64,000 bases of DNA from Panorpa germanica (Eukaryota > Arthropoda > Insecta > Mecoptera > Panorpidae), in the NCBI GenBank assembly GCA_963678705.1, contig CAVMBN010000141.1:1-64000 (forward strand), written 5' to 3'. The notes below the pieces were generated by a model that worked only from the letters and a program-made list of their open reading frames with translations, did no database searches and was not told the DNA's origin. The first letter of the stretch is position 1; each line of letters begins with the position of its first letter. The position numbers and the translations under genes are program-made. Positions 34,045 to 46,200 of this stretch are shown here, one piece after another.

Positions 34045-35003
34045 CTAAATTTTATAATGTCCCTGTGCTAAAGTACTTATACCATCAGTTAATACATATC
34101 TTTTATTATCATTTTCACTAAGACCTACTTTACTTATCATTTGAGTATAAATTGTATGCTTAATCGATTTAAAGGTATTCATTGTGATCAATAATATGTT
34201 ATCCTGAGATAAACAATTTACATAATCTTTAATATTGATGATCAATAATATGTTATCCTGAGATAAACAATTTACATAATCTTTAATATTGAATTTGTTT
34301 ACAATATTTTTCTTAATTCCTTTTGCTTTAGCTGTGCATGAACCCTCAATATCAATTGCATACATTTTTGACCTTAACCCAACAAACTCCCAAATTATAC
34401 TACCCGCGCATTTATCTTTCATTAAGCCTAATTTAGCTTTGTTCATTAAAGGTAATGAAAATTCATTATTAAATGGATAATTAGATGTATTAAATTTATC
34501 TAGATTACACTTAATATCGTCATATATATCATCTGTTTTAATTTGATATATTAATGAATCTGTATCTGTATACAACAATTTAGCATTACCTTTATAGACT
34601 TTTTTGATGAAATCATAATGAAAATCGTATATTAAATTATAAAAAACTTTAAGTTTTTGCATTTGAATAGCAACTAAGTTTCATGAAATATAGAACAACT
34701 ATGATAGTTTGGTTTACTTATAAGTGTATTAGCACCAATTTTATGTCCTATATTATCACAATGAGTTATTAACTTTACATCGACACGTTTATCTACATTC
34801 TCCATTGTTTTCCCATAAACTGAATTATTCATTAATTTAAAAAAGTCTTTCTCAAATGTATTTGCAGAGTTCTTTCTTTTTAATGTATTTAGATCAATAT
34901 AACTTTTTAACCAATCAGACTGTTTAAATTCCAAAATTCTATGAATTTTATCTATTTTCAGATTATTTTTAAGACATTGCTTTAACGATCTATAGTGAAG
35001 CAC
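34045..35003 (-). CDS. DNA polymerase B catalytic pieces in loop (fossil)
   Basis: Contains the motif-B-like FFKLMNNSVYGKTMEN (about 34850-34800) and motif C YTDTDSLIYQ (about 34580-34550), the metal-binding Asp pair of family B polymerases. Found only in the loop, so the element has a single copy of this part. Broken. Confidence 0.85.
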
Positions 35004-35217
35004 ATAATTATACTTGTTATTTAGATTTGGTATTAATTTAACGTCATTTGTTTTAATGCAAGGTGGTTTAATATTTTCAGCACAGAAAGGTAGATCATTC
35101 GACTTCTAATATATAACCAACATCTGAGTTATCTTCAATAGCTTCTACATTAAATGTTTGTAATTTATATGTATCTAACCATTTAAATCCCTTATGTGGT
35201 AAATATTGACTCATAGC

Positions 35218-35559
35218 TCAACCATATAAGTTATTTGCATCCCAATACATTAAATATTGAGAATCTTTATTTGAATCATAATTGGACATATATTTATTAT
35301 TTGCAATTCCATGTCTGTGAGAGCATTGTGATATTCCACCTCTTATACCTTTTTTAATAAAATGTAACATATCAATATCTGTTAAAAAATCTAATTCAAT
35401 ACTTGTATACTTTAACATAGAATTCCAAGAAAGTCCTGGTGTTGTATAATATTGACAGGGATCTAAATTATATGTAGATAATATTTCTATAAAAATTGTT
35501 AATGAAGAAGGTGAACTTATCAATTTTAGAAAAGAAAAAATTTCCTGCAGATTGCGCAT
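35218..35559 (-). CDS. DNA polymerase palm piece, right arm (fossil)
   Basis: Ends YLMYWDANNLYG, which is polymerase motif A (DxxNLYG), and contains the same DPCQYYTTPGLSWNSML block as the left arm. The loop's motif B and C pieces follow it on the same strand. Confidence 0.8.
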   Translation of the reverse strand: MRNLQEIFSFLKLISSPSSLTIFIEILSTYNLDPCQYYTTPGLSWNSMLKYTSIELDFLTDIDMLHFIKKGIRGGISQCSHRHGIANNKYMSNYDSNKDSQYLMYWDANNLYG

Positions 35560-35574
35560 ACGAAAGATTCAATA

Positions 35575-35721
35575 ATGGGTATATGTCATAATTTAAAAAC
35601 AATATATAATTCGTCGTTTAATCAAACTCAGCGTAGTCCAACCAAGGCTTTTAAGAGGATAACATTAAAAAATAAACAGTTTCTTAAGTCGTTAGGATTT
35701 AAAATAAATACTCTACAATGA
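35575..35721 (+). CDS. 48-codon protein, right arm (fossil)
   Basis: MGICHNLKTIYNSS ... KQFLKSLGFKINTLQ: a small basic protein. Its TGA overlaps the ATG of the capsid-like gene (ATGA at 35718-35721), suggesting co-expression of the two. Function unknown. Confidence 0.5.
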   Translation: MGICHNLKTIYNSSFNQTQRSPTKAFKRITLKNKQFLKSLGFKINTLQ

Positions 35722-36923
35722 CCGCTCATATGCTTAATATTGAAGATAAAATCGTTTTCGATGAATCAGTAAGCCAATATGAGATACATACATATAATCC
35801 ATATTCTACAACTACTTTTGAAAATAATGACGAAATCCGTATCCCAATAAATCAACATAATGTTTTTACAATACCCTCGGAATCTTACTTATACATTGAA
35901 GGAAAAATACAGGACACTTCAGAAACAACCCCAGTATTCATATTAAATGGTGTTTTACACCTATTTGAAAGTATAAGATATGAAATAAATTCAGTTGAAA
36001 TTGATTCAAATAGAAACCCTGGTGTAACATCTACTATGAAAGGCTATGTTTCACATAATAATAATGATATTCATATTCAAAATTTTGGATGGTGCGATAA
36101 AGATACTAATATAATAGATAAAAATGGAAACTTCAGTGTATGTATTCCTCTTAAAACGATATTTGGTTTTTGTGAAGATTTCGAAAAAATTATTTTACCA
36201 GTAAAGCATGAATTAATATTAATTCGATCAAAAAACGATAATAACGCACTTTGGATAGCAGCAGCTATAGATGTATTACCAAAAGTAGTCATTGACAAAA
36301 TACAATGGCGAATGCCTCATATTATTGTATCAGACAAAGAAAAATTAAAATTATTGCAAACAATAGAACGTGATAGATCATTATATATTGGTTTTCGAGC
36401 GTGGGAATTATACGAATATCCTGTTTTATCAAGTTCAACTAATCAAGTTTGGTCAATAAAAACAACAACTTCACTTGAAAAACCACGTTACGTTATATTA
36501 GGACTACAAAGGGAATCAAAAAATGATATGACGAAGGACATCAGTAAATTTTATACATGTAATATGAGAAACGTAAAATTATACTTAAATTCTGAAATGT
36601 ATCCATATGATAATCTAAACTTAGATTATAATAATAATAAATATTCGGTAGCCTATGAAATGTATGCAAATTTTCAAAAATCATACTATGATAAGAATCC
36701 AAACCCTGTTTTGAATTTAAAAGATTTTAAAGAAAAAGCACCCCTAATAGTTATAGATTGTTCAAAACAGAAAGAATTTCTAAAATCTGCCCCAGTGGAT
36801 ATTAGACTTGAATTAGAAACATCAGAAATGATTGTTGGTTTGGTTCGCGCCTTTGCCCTAATTATACACGACAAAATTATTGAGTATAAATCTTTATCTG
36901 GAATTGTTAATAAAATTACATAA
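35718..36923 (+). CDS. Double-jelly-roll capsid-like protein, right arm (fossil)
   Basis: 401 residues, uninterrupted, with the same landmarks as 32185-33390 (IRIPINQHNVFT, FRAWELYEYP, PLIVIDCSKQ). Followed by the Cys-rich gene on the same strand. Confidence 0.75.
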   Translation: MTAHMLNIEDKIVFDESVSQYEIHTYNPYSTTTFENNDEIRIPINQHNVFTIPSESYLYIEGKIQDTSETTPVFILNGVLHLFESIRYEINSVEIDSNRNPGVTSTMKGYVSHNNNDIHIQNFGWCDKDTNIIDKNGNFSVCIPLKTIFGFCEDFEKIILPVKHELILIRSKNDNNALWIAAAIDVLPKVVIDKIQWRMPHIIVSDKEKLKLLQTIERDRSLYIGFRAWELYEYPVLSSSTNQVWSIKTTTSLEKPRYVILGLQRESKNDMTKDISKFYTCNMRNVKLYLNSEMYPYDNLNLDYNNNKYSVAYEMYANFQKSYYDKNPNPVLNLKDFKEKAPLIVIDCSKQKEFLKSAPVDIRLELETSEMIVGLVRAFALIIHDKIIEYKSLSGIVNKIT

Positions 36924-36986
36924 CCATTATAAATAATGATTAATATCTTTAAAGTCATTAAAGAGTAACCACCTCATAACCAAATA

Positions 36987-37361
36987 ATGGATTATAAATT
37001 TTTAAATAATCATGAACAAGTTTCGAAAACGATTTCAAAAGTTGGAGCTGTTTTAAAAAAATATAAAGAAAATGAGGGTTTACTAGAAAATCTTACTGAT
37101 GAAGAATTACATTATTTACCGACAGAGTTCTTTTTGCATTATATAATGTTTTCCACCGATATTGAACAAAACTGGAACTGGCTTCCAATACATTTAAAAG
37201 AAGATCACTATATGCAGGGGCGTCGATTATGCTACAAACATTATAACAAAGGAAGAATACAAAGAGATGGACCTCCATGTCAAATAAGAAACTGTTGTGA
37301 TTGTAATTTTAATTTATATTATGATTCTAATGGAAATAGTTATACCTTAATAAATAAATAA
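36987..37361 (+). CDS. Cys-rich Polinton protein, right arm (fossil)
   Basis: 124 residues, mirror of 31747-32121, with the C-terminal cluster CYKHYNKG...CQIRNCCDCN. It begins 63 bp after the capsid-like stop. Confidence 0.6.
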   Translation: MDYKFLNNHEQVSKTISKVGAVLKKYKENEGLLENLTDEELHYLPTEFFLHYIMFSTDIEQNWNWLPIHLKEDHYMQGRRLCYKHYNKGRIQRDGPPCQIRNCCDCNFNLYYDSNGNSYTLINK

Positions 37362-37421
37362 ATATACCTCAATAAATAAAATACATGTTCTTTCATTTAT
37401 AAAATTTTATTTATATACACT

Positions 37422-38150
37422 CTATACAAAAATATGTTTCGTAAAAGATATATACTTTTCCTTATTTTCTGGAATAACTTCAATTTTTTCACTATCATTA
37501 CCTAATTCTTTTACAATTATATGGCTATCGTAATTACTTAAGTTATGGAATATGACAGGTATAAATTTTAAATTGCAATGATTATGAGCAGCTCCTCGGT
37601 AATTACCAGTTAAATGACAATGATCTAACACTTTATCACCATTGAGGATACCTTCACAAATATGACAAATAGAAGCTTCATCATATTCCTGTTTTTGCCA
37701 ATCAGATAATTTATTTAAAGGCTTCACTTTATTTAAGACTTTATAAATTTGTTTAGCGTCTTCAGTTATTGTTTCAATAAATACTTTAACGCAATTAATA
37801 CCCCTGTACGTAACAAACTTATTTAAGGAATCATTAAAGGAACATTTAATATAATAAGCAAAAGAATATGGTTCATGAATTTGAATATTATTTGAAAATG
37901 ATGTATTAGTTTCAGGATAACAAGTACTAATGGGTTTTAATAATGTTTCAAAATCTCCATATATCACAAATGGAACGCGTAATTGATTCTTATGATTATC
38001 GAATTTTAAAATGTTTTGAGATATCATATTACCCAATTTATCTTTAGCGTTATACTTAGAAGGAAGGATTGTATATATCTTATTGCAATCATATTCTAAA
38101 TGTCTATTTAACTGATCTTCTGTGTTAAAAAATTAAAAGCATCCATCACA
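37422..38150 (-). CDS. DNA polymerase exonuclease part, right arm (fossil)
   Basis: Carries FVIYGDFETLL and HNLSNYDSHI, as in the left arm. The oppositely oriented capsid-like and Cys-rich genes lie between this block and the palm piece at 35218-35559. Confidence 0.8.
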
Positions 38151-38415
38151 CAAAAATTGTTTACTAGTACGCTTAGTAAATTGACTTCTTATTATTCTTG
38201 ATATATTTTTAATCCAACAATAATGTCCATTACTCAAATCTTCAATATACAATAAATTAACATGTTGTTTCTTCTTTTTAGATGTATAATGCAACGATCC
38301 CACAATGAAATTATTTTCAAGTCACTAAACATTCACACTTATATCATTATTCTTCTCAAATGTTCTAATAACTTTTAATTTTATCGGTAATTCTATACCA
38401 TTTGAGAAAATCAAA

Positions 38416-38566
38416 ATATACAAGGACGTCGATTATGTTACAAACATTATAACAAAAGAAACATACAAAGAGATGGTCCTCCATGTCAAATAAGAAACTG
38501 TTATGATTGTAATTATATGTTATATTATGATTCTAATGGATGTAGTTATACCCTAATAAATAAATA
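38416..38566 (+). pseudogene. Partial Cys-rich gene copy, right arm
   Basis: Mirror of 30547-30695. Confidence 0.6.
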
Positions 38567-38606
38567 AAAGAATTATATACATTTTAAATTTATATATATA
38601 TATATA

Positions 38607-39116
38607 TTATAAATTAAGTACATACAATAGTTTTGATATTTCTTCTAATATATACGACATGTTTGAAATTATTATCATTTTTAATAATATATCATTAGAA
38701 TTTAACTCTTCACATTCGTAAAATAAAAATTGAGTCAAAATCTCTTTCGAAACACCAATATTTTTATTTTTTAAATACATTACAATACTATTTAAAAATA
38801 TATTATATGTATTAAACAAATCAATTTGCATTTCAGAAAAATGTTTACCAATAGCATTAATATAATCATTTAAGGATAAGAAATGTATTAAATCAAAAAT
38901 ATTTAAAAATACTGATATTTGAGTTTTACAATTTGAAATAATTGCAATACTATTTGGATTAAAGATATTTATTTTATAGTTTGTTCCTATTAATATATTC
39001 GATGGTATTACCAATTGACCATTAAACATATTAATCAATTGCTTAATATGCTCTATAAGCTCAAAATAATCACATAAACTTAACTTTAGTCCAAAATTAT
39101 ATTTATTTTATATGTA
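38607..39116 (-). CDS. Unassigned Polinton protein, right arm (fossil)
   Basis: Mirror of 24485-25033; shares INMFNGQLVIPSNILIG and the C-terminal helix-like segment. Function unknown. Confidence 0.4.
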
Positions 39117-39533
39117 AATTTCTGGTTCAAACTGATTAATACAATTTAAACCTATTTTGATAAAATACATATCTTTTTTTAATAACATAGGTGCTTCATT
39201 AAATAAAAATGGAACTGCAGTCAATTTAGAAGGAGTCAAATTTGTATTAAAATCATCCTCATTGTTTAAAGAAGTTGTAATTTCAGACATATTCTGTATC
39301 TCAATATCTGAATTAAATAACTCAGGTAATGAAAAATCTTCATCAAAAAGCGAAGGGTCAATATCTAAATTTAATAGCTCGCTATCATCAATATGAATAT
39401 CTGAATTTAATAACTAAGGTAATGAAAAATCTTCATCAAAAAGCGAAGGGTCAATATCTAAATTTAATAGCTCGCTATCATCAATATGAATATTTTTTAC
39501 AAATAATAAATCTTCCAAATCAAAAATCGATTC
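39117..39533 (-). CDS. Acidic repeat protein, right arm (fossil)
   Basis: Mirror of 24027-24503 with two rather than three 31-residue units. A TA microsatellite at 39549-39607 lies directly before it. Confidence 0.45.
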
Positions 39534-39547
39534 CATTTTTTGATAAG

Positions 39548-39609
<62 letters not shown>

Positions 39610-40974
39610 TTGAGCGTTATTGTATAATTTAATTTTAAAAAAGTCTATGCACAAAATTTTTATTTCTTGTTCCAACAGTTCCAAGTTTATTTTTGATGAT
39701 ATATGGCTAAAATTATTATTTAAATCAATATGGTTATTTATATTATTTTTAATAAAACACTCATAAAAATTATTGTCCCAAGATTCTTTCTGCAAGGTGG
39801 TAGTCGTTACAATCATAAATAAATATTATGTAAATAAATAAGGATTTGAAATACTAAAGCAAAAGAGGTAGAACTTACTTGTACTCCAGGATGAACTATT
39901 GTTGAACACGTATAATCCAATGTATCATCGGAATACAGATATGCACAGCAATATTCTGTTGACATTTAAAACTGTTATTATTATAACTAAATTAAAATTA
40001 TCTAAAAAGTATTAAAAATTAACTTACCTAACTGTTTGCTCATAAGTATGAAAGTCTAAAAGGGTTCAAACGGTAAAAACTCAAGATTAGGTTGAAACTG
40101 CTATAGACACCTGTAAATATTTGAAAACTACTATTAAATTTATTGTAAACATACAAAATCTTATACAAAATTTACTTACCACATAATTATCCACTTCCAA
40201 ACTGAAATTATTGATAAAATTTTTTTTTTTTTTTTTAAATAGCACTAAATAGCCACTAAATTATTTAAAAACACAAGTTATTTAAAAAGAACTAACTCAG
40301 AACAAGACTTTGCAAGACAATTTAATAAACAAACTGCACAATACTTAATGTAACACAAATCATATTCTTAGACTTATATATACATATATATATAAAAATT
40401 TAGCAGGGTCGCACTTTACTTATTTAATACTATAATATATTTACCATCAGACTATCAATTCTTAATTCTATCATCCCCGCGCATTCAAAATAAATAAAAT
40501 TCTCGGGGCTCCCGACCCTTCGAGCAGTTTTATTTTAAAAAGTTTGTTTCAACTTAAGTTAGAGCTTTTGGTTTAGCTAATTGTGATTCTACTATTATCC
40601 ACAACCTATATAGCCTCATACATATGGATCAAACCGCTACCTAATAAATTTGTATAATAAAATATCCTCCTACTATTTTAACAGTTACTGTGGTGTTATA
40701 ACCTCATATATGTAAAACAACACCATTGTCTGACTTATAAGACTTTATGATTATTACAACACATAAAAAATAACTGTATGCTTTGAGAATCATCAATGAT
40801 ATAATGTACGTATATTATAACTTTTAGTATACTTAAATAAATAATCTAATACAACAATACCCAATCCGGCCCTACATTTAACTAAAACATAAAATGTATA
40901 ACAAAAAATTTGTCTACGTTTGGAAAATATTGTTTTATCATATTGCATAAGAATAATTTATATATTTATATTAT

Positions 40975-41227
40975 TTTCTCATGAGAACATGTGCTGACGC
41001 CGGCTAACACGTGTGCTTCAAGTTACGTTCAAGTTACATTCGAACTAATGCGCTTGTGTCTAAAGTTTCTCATGAGAACATGTGCTGTTTGCAAATTTCG
41101 AAGGAATGCGCTTGTGTCTAAAGTTTCTCATGAGAACATGTGCTGTTTGCAAATTTCGAAGGAATGCGCTTGTGTCTAAAGTTTCTCATGAGAACATGTG
41201 CTGTTTGCAAATTTCGAAGGAATGCGC
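40975..41227. repeat. 58-bp tandem repeats in right terminal region
   Basis: Mirror image of 22325-22577, also three full units plus a variant. Confidence 0.85.
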
Positions 41228-41575
41228 TATAAATACACTGTTATAAATAATTTAACACTGTCATAATCTTATAACCAATAACAAATCAAACATAAGAATT
41301 AATATCGGTATCTCACTCTTTACCATTAGATATTAATTATTACACACGTAATATATAATATCGCTATCTCACTCTTTCATATTACCCCACTATTACCCCA
41401 ACATTGTCTAGCCACGCCACCTCACTCCTCACCCCACTATTACCCCCTTTTACATTCTTCCAAGTCTAGCCACGCCCCCTCTGCATATCGTGACCTAAAT
41501 GCATCCTCACCACCAATAATTTCCAACTCAACTTCTAAACTGTCCTAGAACCCGCTCTACTACCCTACTTATATT

Positions 41576-43203
41576 GTTTATCGGGGCTCAACTGAACTTA
41601 TTTAACATCAAACTGCTATGAAACCACAGCTGGAAATCTAACTAACACTCACTAAGGTGTAAGATAGACCCACATAATTATATTTTTTATTGTTTAAAAT
41701 ATGTGTATTTTGTTTATTTTCCCATATCCAATGTGCATTGCTTAGTATAAGATTCCGGTATTATTATAATTATTTTTTATTAATGGTTTGGAAACACTTG
41801 TACGCTTTGTATTGAACGCAAAACTGTCTTAGATCGGACCGATAAAAGCGGGATTGATTTGTCCATATGGATAATTAATAATTACATTGAATTGTTCTTT
41901 TTCTTTTGTTATTAATATTAATCATTTTATTAGCTGATTTCCTAATTTACAGCTTAAATTCAAATTAGGTGGCGCTGAGTAGATAATGTTTAAAATATTA
42001 AAAAGTAAAATAAAATTCGCGATTAGCAAAATAGTTTAACCAAAGTAGTAAATTAAAATAATTCCGGTAAATAAAGAATACTAAATATAAATGAAGTTTA
42101 AAATAATAAAAGTTAAATTAAGAGCTCATCCTTCGGTAAACACTGCTTTCGAAACGGTTTATGATGACTATTTGTAAGCGTAGCGCAAACTTGTTGCTAG
42201 AGTAAAATATATGCGTTTTCCAATTTATATTTTTATTTTTTTATTGCTTTATTACGCTTTAAGACGCTTACTATGATACCAATTTATTTTGGGTAACGCC
42301 AGAAATGTAAAATAGCTTTAGTAGCGGCTTGAAAATTAATATAGATTTAATTATCAAATATAGATTTAATTATTAATTATTTAATATTAAAATTAGAAAA
42401 TTCAAAAGGAATACACACATTGGTCATATAAAGAAAAGAAAGTATATATTTGTTATGTTAAATTTGATTTAAAGTAAAATTACACTACATATTATTTAAA
42501 GTAAAATTACATTAAAATTGTTATTTTTGTATTAAACTTAAAATACCATATTATTCGTTATTTACGCTTCACCCCGCATACGCTCAATCTTTACTATCTA
42601 CTTAACGCCTATCTTTACTCATCAAAATACACTATTACACCCCACGCCCACATTTAGGTCCAGCAACACACCCATTTGAAATTATTTATTATATTAATTG
42701 TGACTTTATTAAAGTTTCCACACAATGTTGTAGCATTTGTCTAAAGTTATTCTTTAATATTAATCAATAAAAGTTATAAAAATGTATTTTTCATTTTAGT
42801 AATCGTGTTTACTTTGTTTTTTTAAATGTTTTTAATCAAGTAGGTATGTACCTATTTTTCTTTTTAGTTAGATATAGGTACTTATCTAAGTTAGATACCT
42901 ACCTATAGTGTAAATTTATTCTTTAAAAAATACAAAATAGTAATAATAATAATATAATCTGCATTTCATTTTAAGAATATAAATAATTGGTTTTGTATCC
43001 GATTTAAAAGAAAAAGCCAAAAATCGGTTGCAAAATCTGACAAAATCTGCTAACATCGAAATGTCGGGTTTTGCAACTGGGCTACTTATGTGTTTCATCA
43101 TCTCCTTCCTGTTATTTAGATCAATTTAGAACCAACGTCGTTTTTAACCGCGGAAAATTTGTCTCTGAAATATGCCTAACTAATAAAAAGAATGAACTCT
43201 AAA
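41576..43203. other. AT-rich DNA, no gene seen
   Basis: Between the Polinton and piggyBac. No credible coding sequence. Near 42850-42905 short GGTAC/TACC-type motifs recur. Nothing assignable. Confidence 0.5.
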
Positions 43204-43207
43204 TTAA

Positions 43208-46200
43208 CCCATTTTCTACCGCAAAAAAAAAAAACAAGTGTTGGAAAAACTAATGTGGTATTTAGGCTAATAAGTACCTACAGAATTCAAATTTTTGGTT
43301 AAAAAAATTTTCCGAACAGTAGTTTTCCTGAAATCGACTGTTCGATTTTTCGAACATTGGCAACTATTTGGCATTTTTTTTTTTTTAAGAATTATAAAGA
43401 AATTTATTTGTTTTTATTAAAAAATTATCGTAATTTAATATATTTATTTAAATATTATTAATTAAAAATTAAATTAACATTTTTTATTGTTATTGTAACT
43501 TATTGAATTATATATTTTTCTCATGGAAAGCCTCAAAGCATTTTGTGTGCAAATGAATATTGCAATTTTTGCACATAAAATACGTAGGTTTTCGACAACT
43601 ACTTAATTTGCATCGACGAACTTTCTTTTCTCTCTGATGTATTAAAACATGTTGACCTGATATTTTAGGTAGGTTAAATTCATTAAAATCTTTATCCGTA
43701 ACATCATCAGAGAGAAAATCATTTTCGACATTTGGTGTTAGCAGTAGCTTTTCTACCACAGAAACCCTAAAGTCTTTTTGAGCCATTGGTTTTTTCTTCT
43801 CATCTTTGTTATAACGTGCAACAAAGCAGTGTAACTTCTAAGCATTGACCATCGAAGAATTCAATACGGACAGCCATAATGGCCAATACCACTTCTTAGC
43901 ACGTATGTTAATTCGATAATTTTGGACAGCATTGTCATGCAAATCCACTCCTCCCATACCCCTATTATAGTTTCGTAAAAGTAATGGCTGTTGTTGATTT
44001 ATAAATTTGCCAGCTGTTGATGTACTATTTTTATTTTTCTGCTGCTTTTTCCATCTTTTCACCGTATGCGTGGGAAATATTTTATCGTGATTGGTGCAAA
44101 CGGTTACCTCACTATTGTCCTGCCATCGACAAAACAATATTTTGTTGTTTAAATCAAATGCAAAATCATGATCCCCTTTTTCCAATTGCTTGCCTGTTTT
44201 CAATACAGCACCTCCAATTCTGTTTTTGCGGACGGTACCAGTTGCACAAATATGCTTTTCCGTCAGCAAACACATTAAATGATACGACGTGAAGAAGTTG
44301 TCAAAAAAGACCTTATGTCGATCTGGAAAATTTACATTTTCCAACAGTCGTAGCACAACATCTGCACCTAAACCCAGTTGTGCATTGTAATTGTCACTGG
44401 CACCTGAATAAGGCAAGAAATTATACAAATATCCGACAGACGAACAAAGGCACCATAATTTATAGCCAAATCTTATTGGCTTGCCTCTGATAAACATTTT
44501 GCACGAATGTCTTCCAAAGTATGGAATCATTTGCTCGTCAATTAAAAGCTCCTCTTCCCAAATTCCAAACTGCATGAATTTTCTGTTAATTATATTAAAC
44601 AAAGGACGCATCTGAAATGAAAAGAATTTATGTATAACCATTTCTACTAATTTTTTTTGTAATAATTTTTATGTACCTTAGACATTTTATCATTTTTATC
44701 CAACTGGTTATTGTTGCAAAAATGTAAATGTTTTTTTACAGCTACGAATTTTGATCTGGACATGCACTGTTTGACAACAGCAACTCCTAATGTAGGGTTT
44801 TTAGACCAATAATCTGAAATCGCGGGTAGAGTATTATACCCAGACAATAATAATATCCCCAAGAACCTTCTAAAAATTACTTCGTCAATCCTAAATTCAG
44901 AGTTTTGTTGCTGAGCATAACTATTTGTTTGGTTCACAATAAATTGAATAACTTCTGAATCAAAAAATTTCTCAAATAATTGCATTGGTGTTAAAGTCTT
45001 CAGCTGTTCATACAACTCTTTTTGAACACTATTAAGGGGCTCTATTTTATGAATATTATACTCAAATTGAGTTGTTTTATTGGTTTTTGTGGCCCATGTT
45101 GGTTGTCCAAATTCCCGCAAAGGTTTTAAAGAAATACTTGATGGTCGCTCTGAAACTATTGTGTTGTCTACATCTCGTCTTTTTCGTTTACGTGAAGCAG
45201 ATGTAGATGGTTTTAAATATTCTGTATGATTAACAGTACCAGTTGCTTTAATGTCTGCAGCACCAGCCTGTGCAATGCTTTCCACCTCATTATTTTCACC
45301 TCTAAGATCTCGTGTTGTTGTATATTCAAGAGTACCCACTACCTCATTTAAAGCAGTAACCTGTAAAACGAAGAATATATTTATTAACAATTTAATTAAT
45401 TAATTTATAACATATACTTTGTATATGTACAATTTAATGTATGTATTTATATCTACCTCGTCACTAATTGGAATAAAATCATCGTCCAGTATTTCTTCAT
45501 CAGTTACATCATCTACTTGAGCAGGAGGAAGAACAACTACTGTATTAATTTCGTCCTCACTATCACTCCAGTTATCAATAATTGCCTCAATCTCTTTCAT
45601 AGATAATGCTTGACGACTAGCCATTGCAAATATAACTGAAATTCTCAACTAATGTAAAACATTTGCAACGATTTCCTATGTTATTTAATAAAAATCTATC
45701 TCAAATAGTTTACCTGTAGTATTTGTAGTATTTATTTGTAATAATAAACAATAGCTAATTTAAAAAAAAAACACTAAAATATAACACTAAGTACTTAACT
45801 AATATAAAACACTTAGTTTTTATTGTAACCTATATCCTTAGCGAAGCACGTGCTTAATGGTTGCACATAGATGCACAAGAATAAAAAAAAATGATAAATA
45901 CTTACCAACGTTCGAAAAATCGAACACTTCAGTTTGTTTACATCTAACGTCTAGTAGATATACCAAACTCTTTAGAAAAATACTGTTATAAATAGTTTGA
46001 GTCTTTAATAATAAACTGCGTCACTGGTTTAAAAAAATAATAATTAAAAATTAATTAAAAATGCATTTCAAAAAGTATCTAAATGCAAGGTATTTTTTAC
46101 ACCCCCCTGACCGTTGAGAGGAGAGAGGTAAGTTCGAAAATACAATTATCTTTCTATAGCAAATTAATCAAATTTTATAATAACACAAAGATATATATCA

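Larger units (their letters stand above)
21983..41569. mobile_element. Palindromic Polinton/Maverick-like element (fossil)
   Basis: A 6-bp duplication TATATT (21977-21982 and 41570-41575) flanks inverted ends beginning AGTAGGGTAGTAGAGCGGG. The Polinton hallmarks of a 6-bp duplication and 5'-AG ends are met. The element spans 19.6 kb, or about 14.1 kb without a Helitron that inserted into it. Two arms of about 6.4 kb, roughly 1-2% diverged, carry the same genes in mirror order around a 1.36-kb loop. Recognisable parts are a protein-primed type B DNA polymerase in separated pieces, a double-jelly-roll-like capsid gene, a Cys-rich gene, a 48-codon gene, an acidic repeat gene and an unassigned gene. 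No integrase, ATPase or protease was seen, so it may belong to a smaller related class. The polymerase is broken, with several breaks; the capsid frames look whole. High arm identity suggests youth. Confidence 0.88.
35236..41569. repeat. Right arm of Polinton palindrome
   Basis: 6,334 bp. It lacks the Helitron, has fewer acidic-repeat units and has a longer TA microsatellite (39549-39607 against 23981-24014) than the left arm. Confidence 0.9.

Noticed and set aside
21983-41569. Bidnavirus or parvovirus integration
   Set aside because: The polymerase type would fit a bidnavirus, but the 6-bp duplication, AG ends and double-jelly-roll-like capsid protein fit a Polinton relative better. No parvovirus NS1 was seen.
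43508-45648. Domesticated piggyBac-derived host gene
   Set aside because: Terminal repeats and TTAA flanks are intact and a stop interrupts the frame, so it is an ordinary transposon copy.
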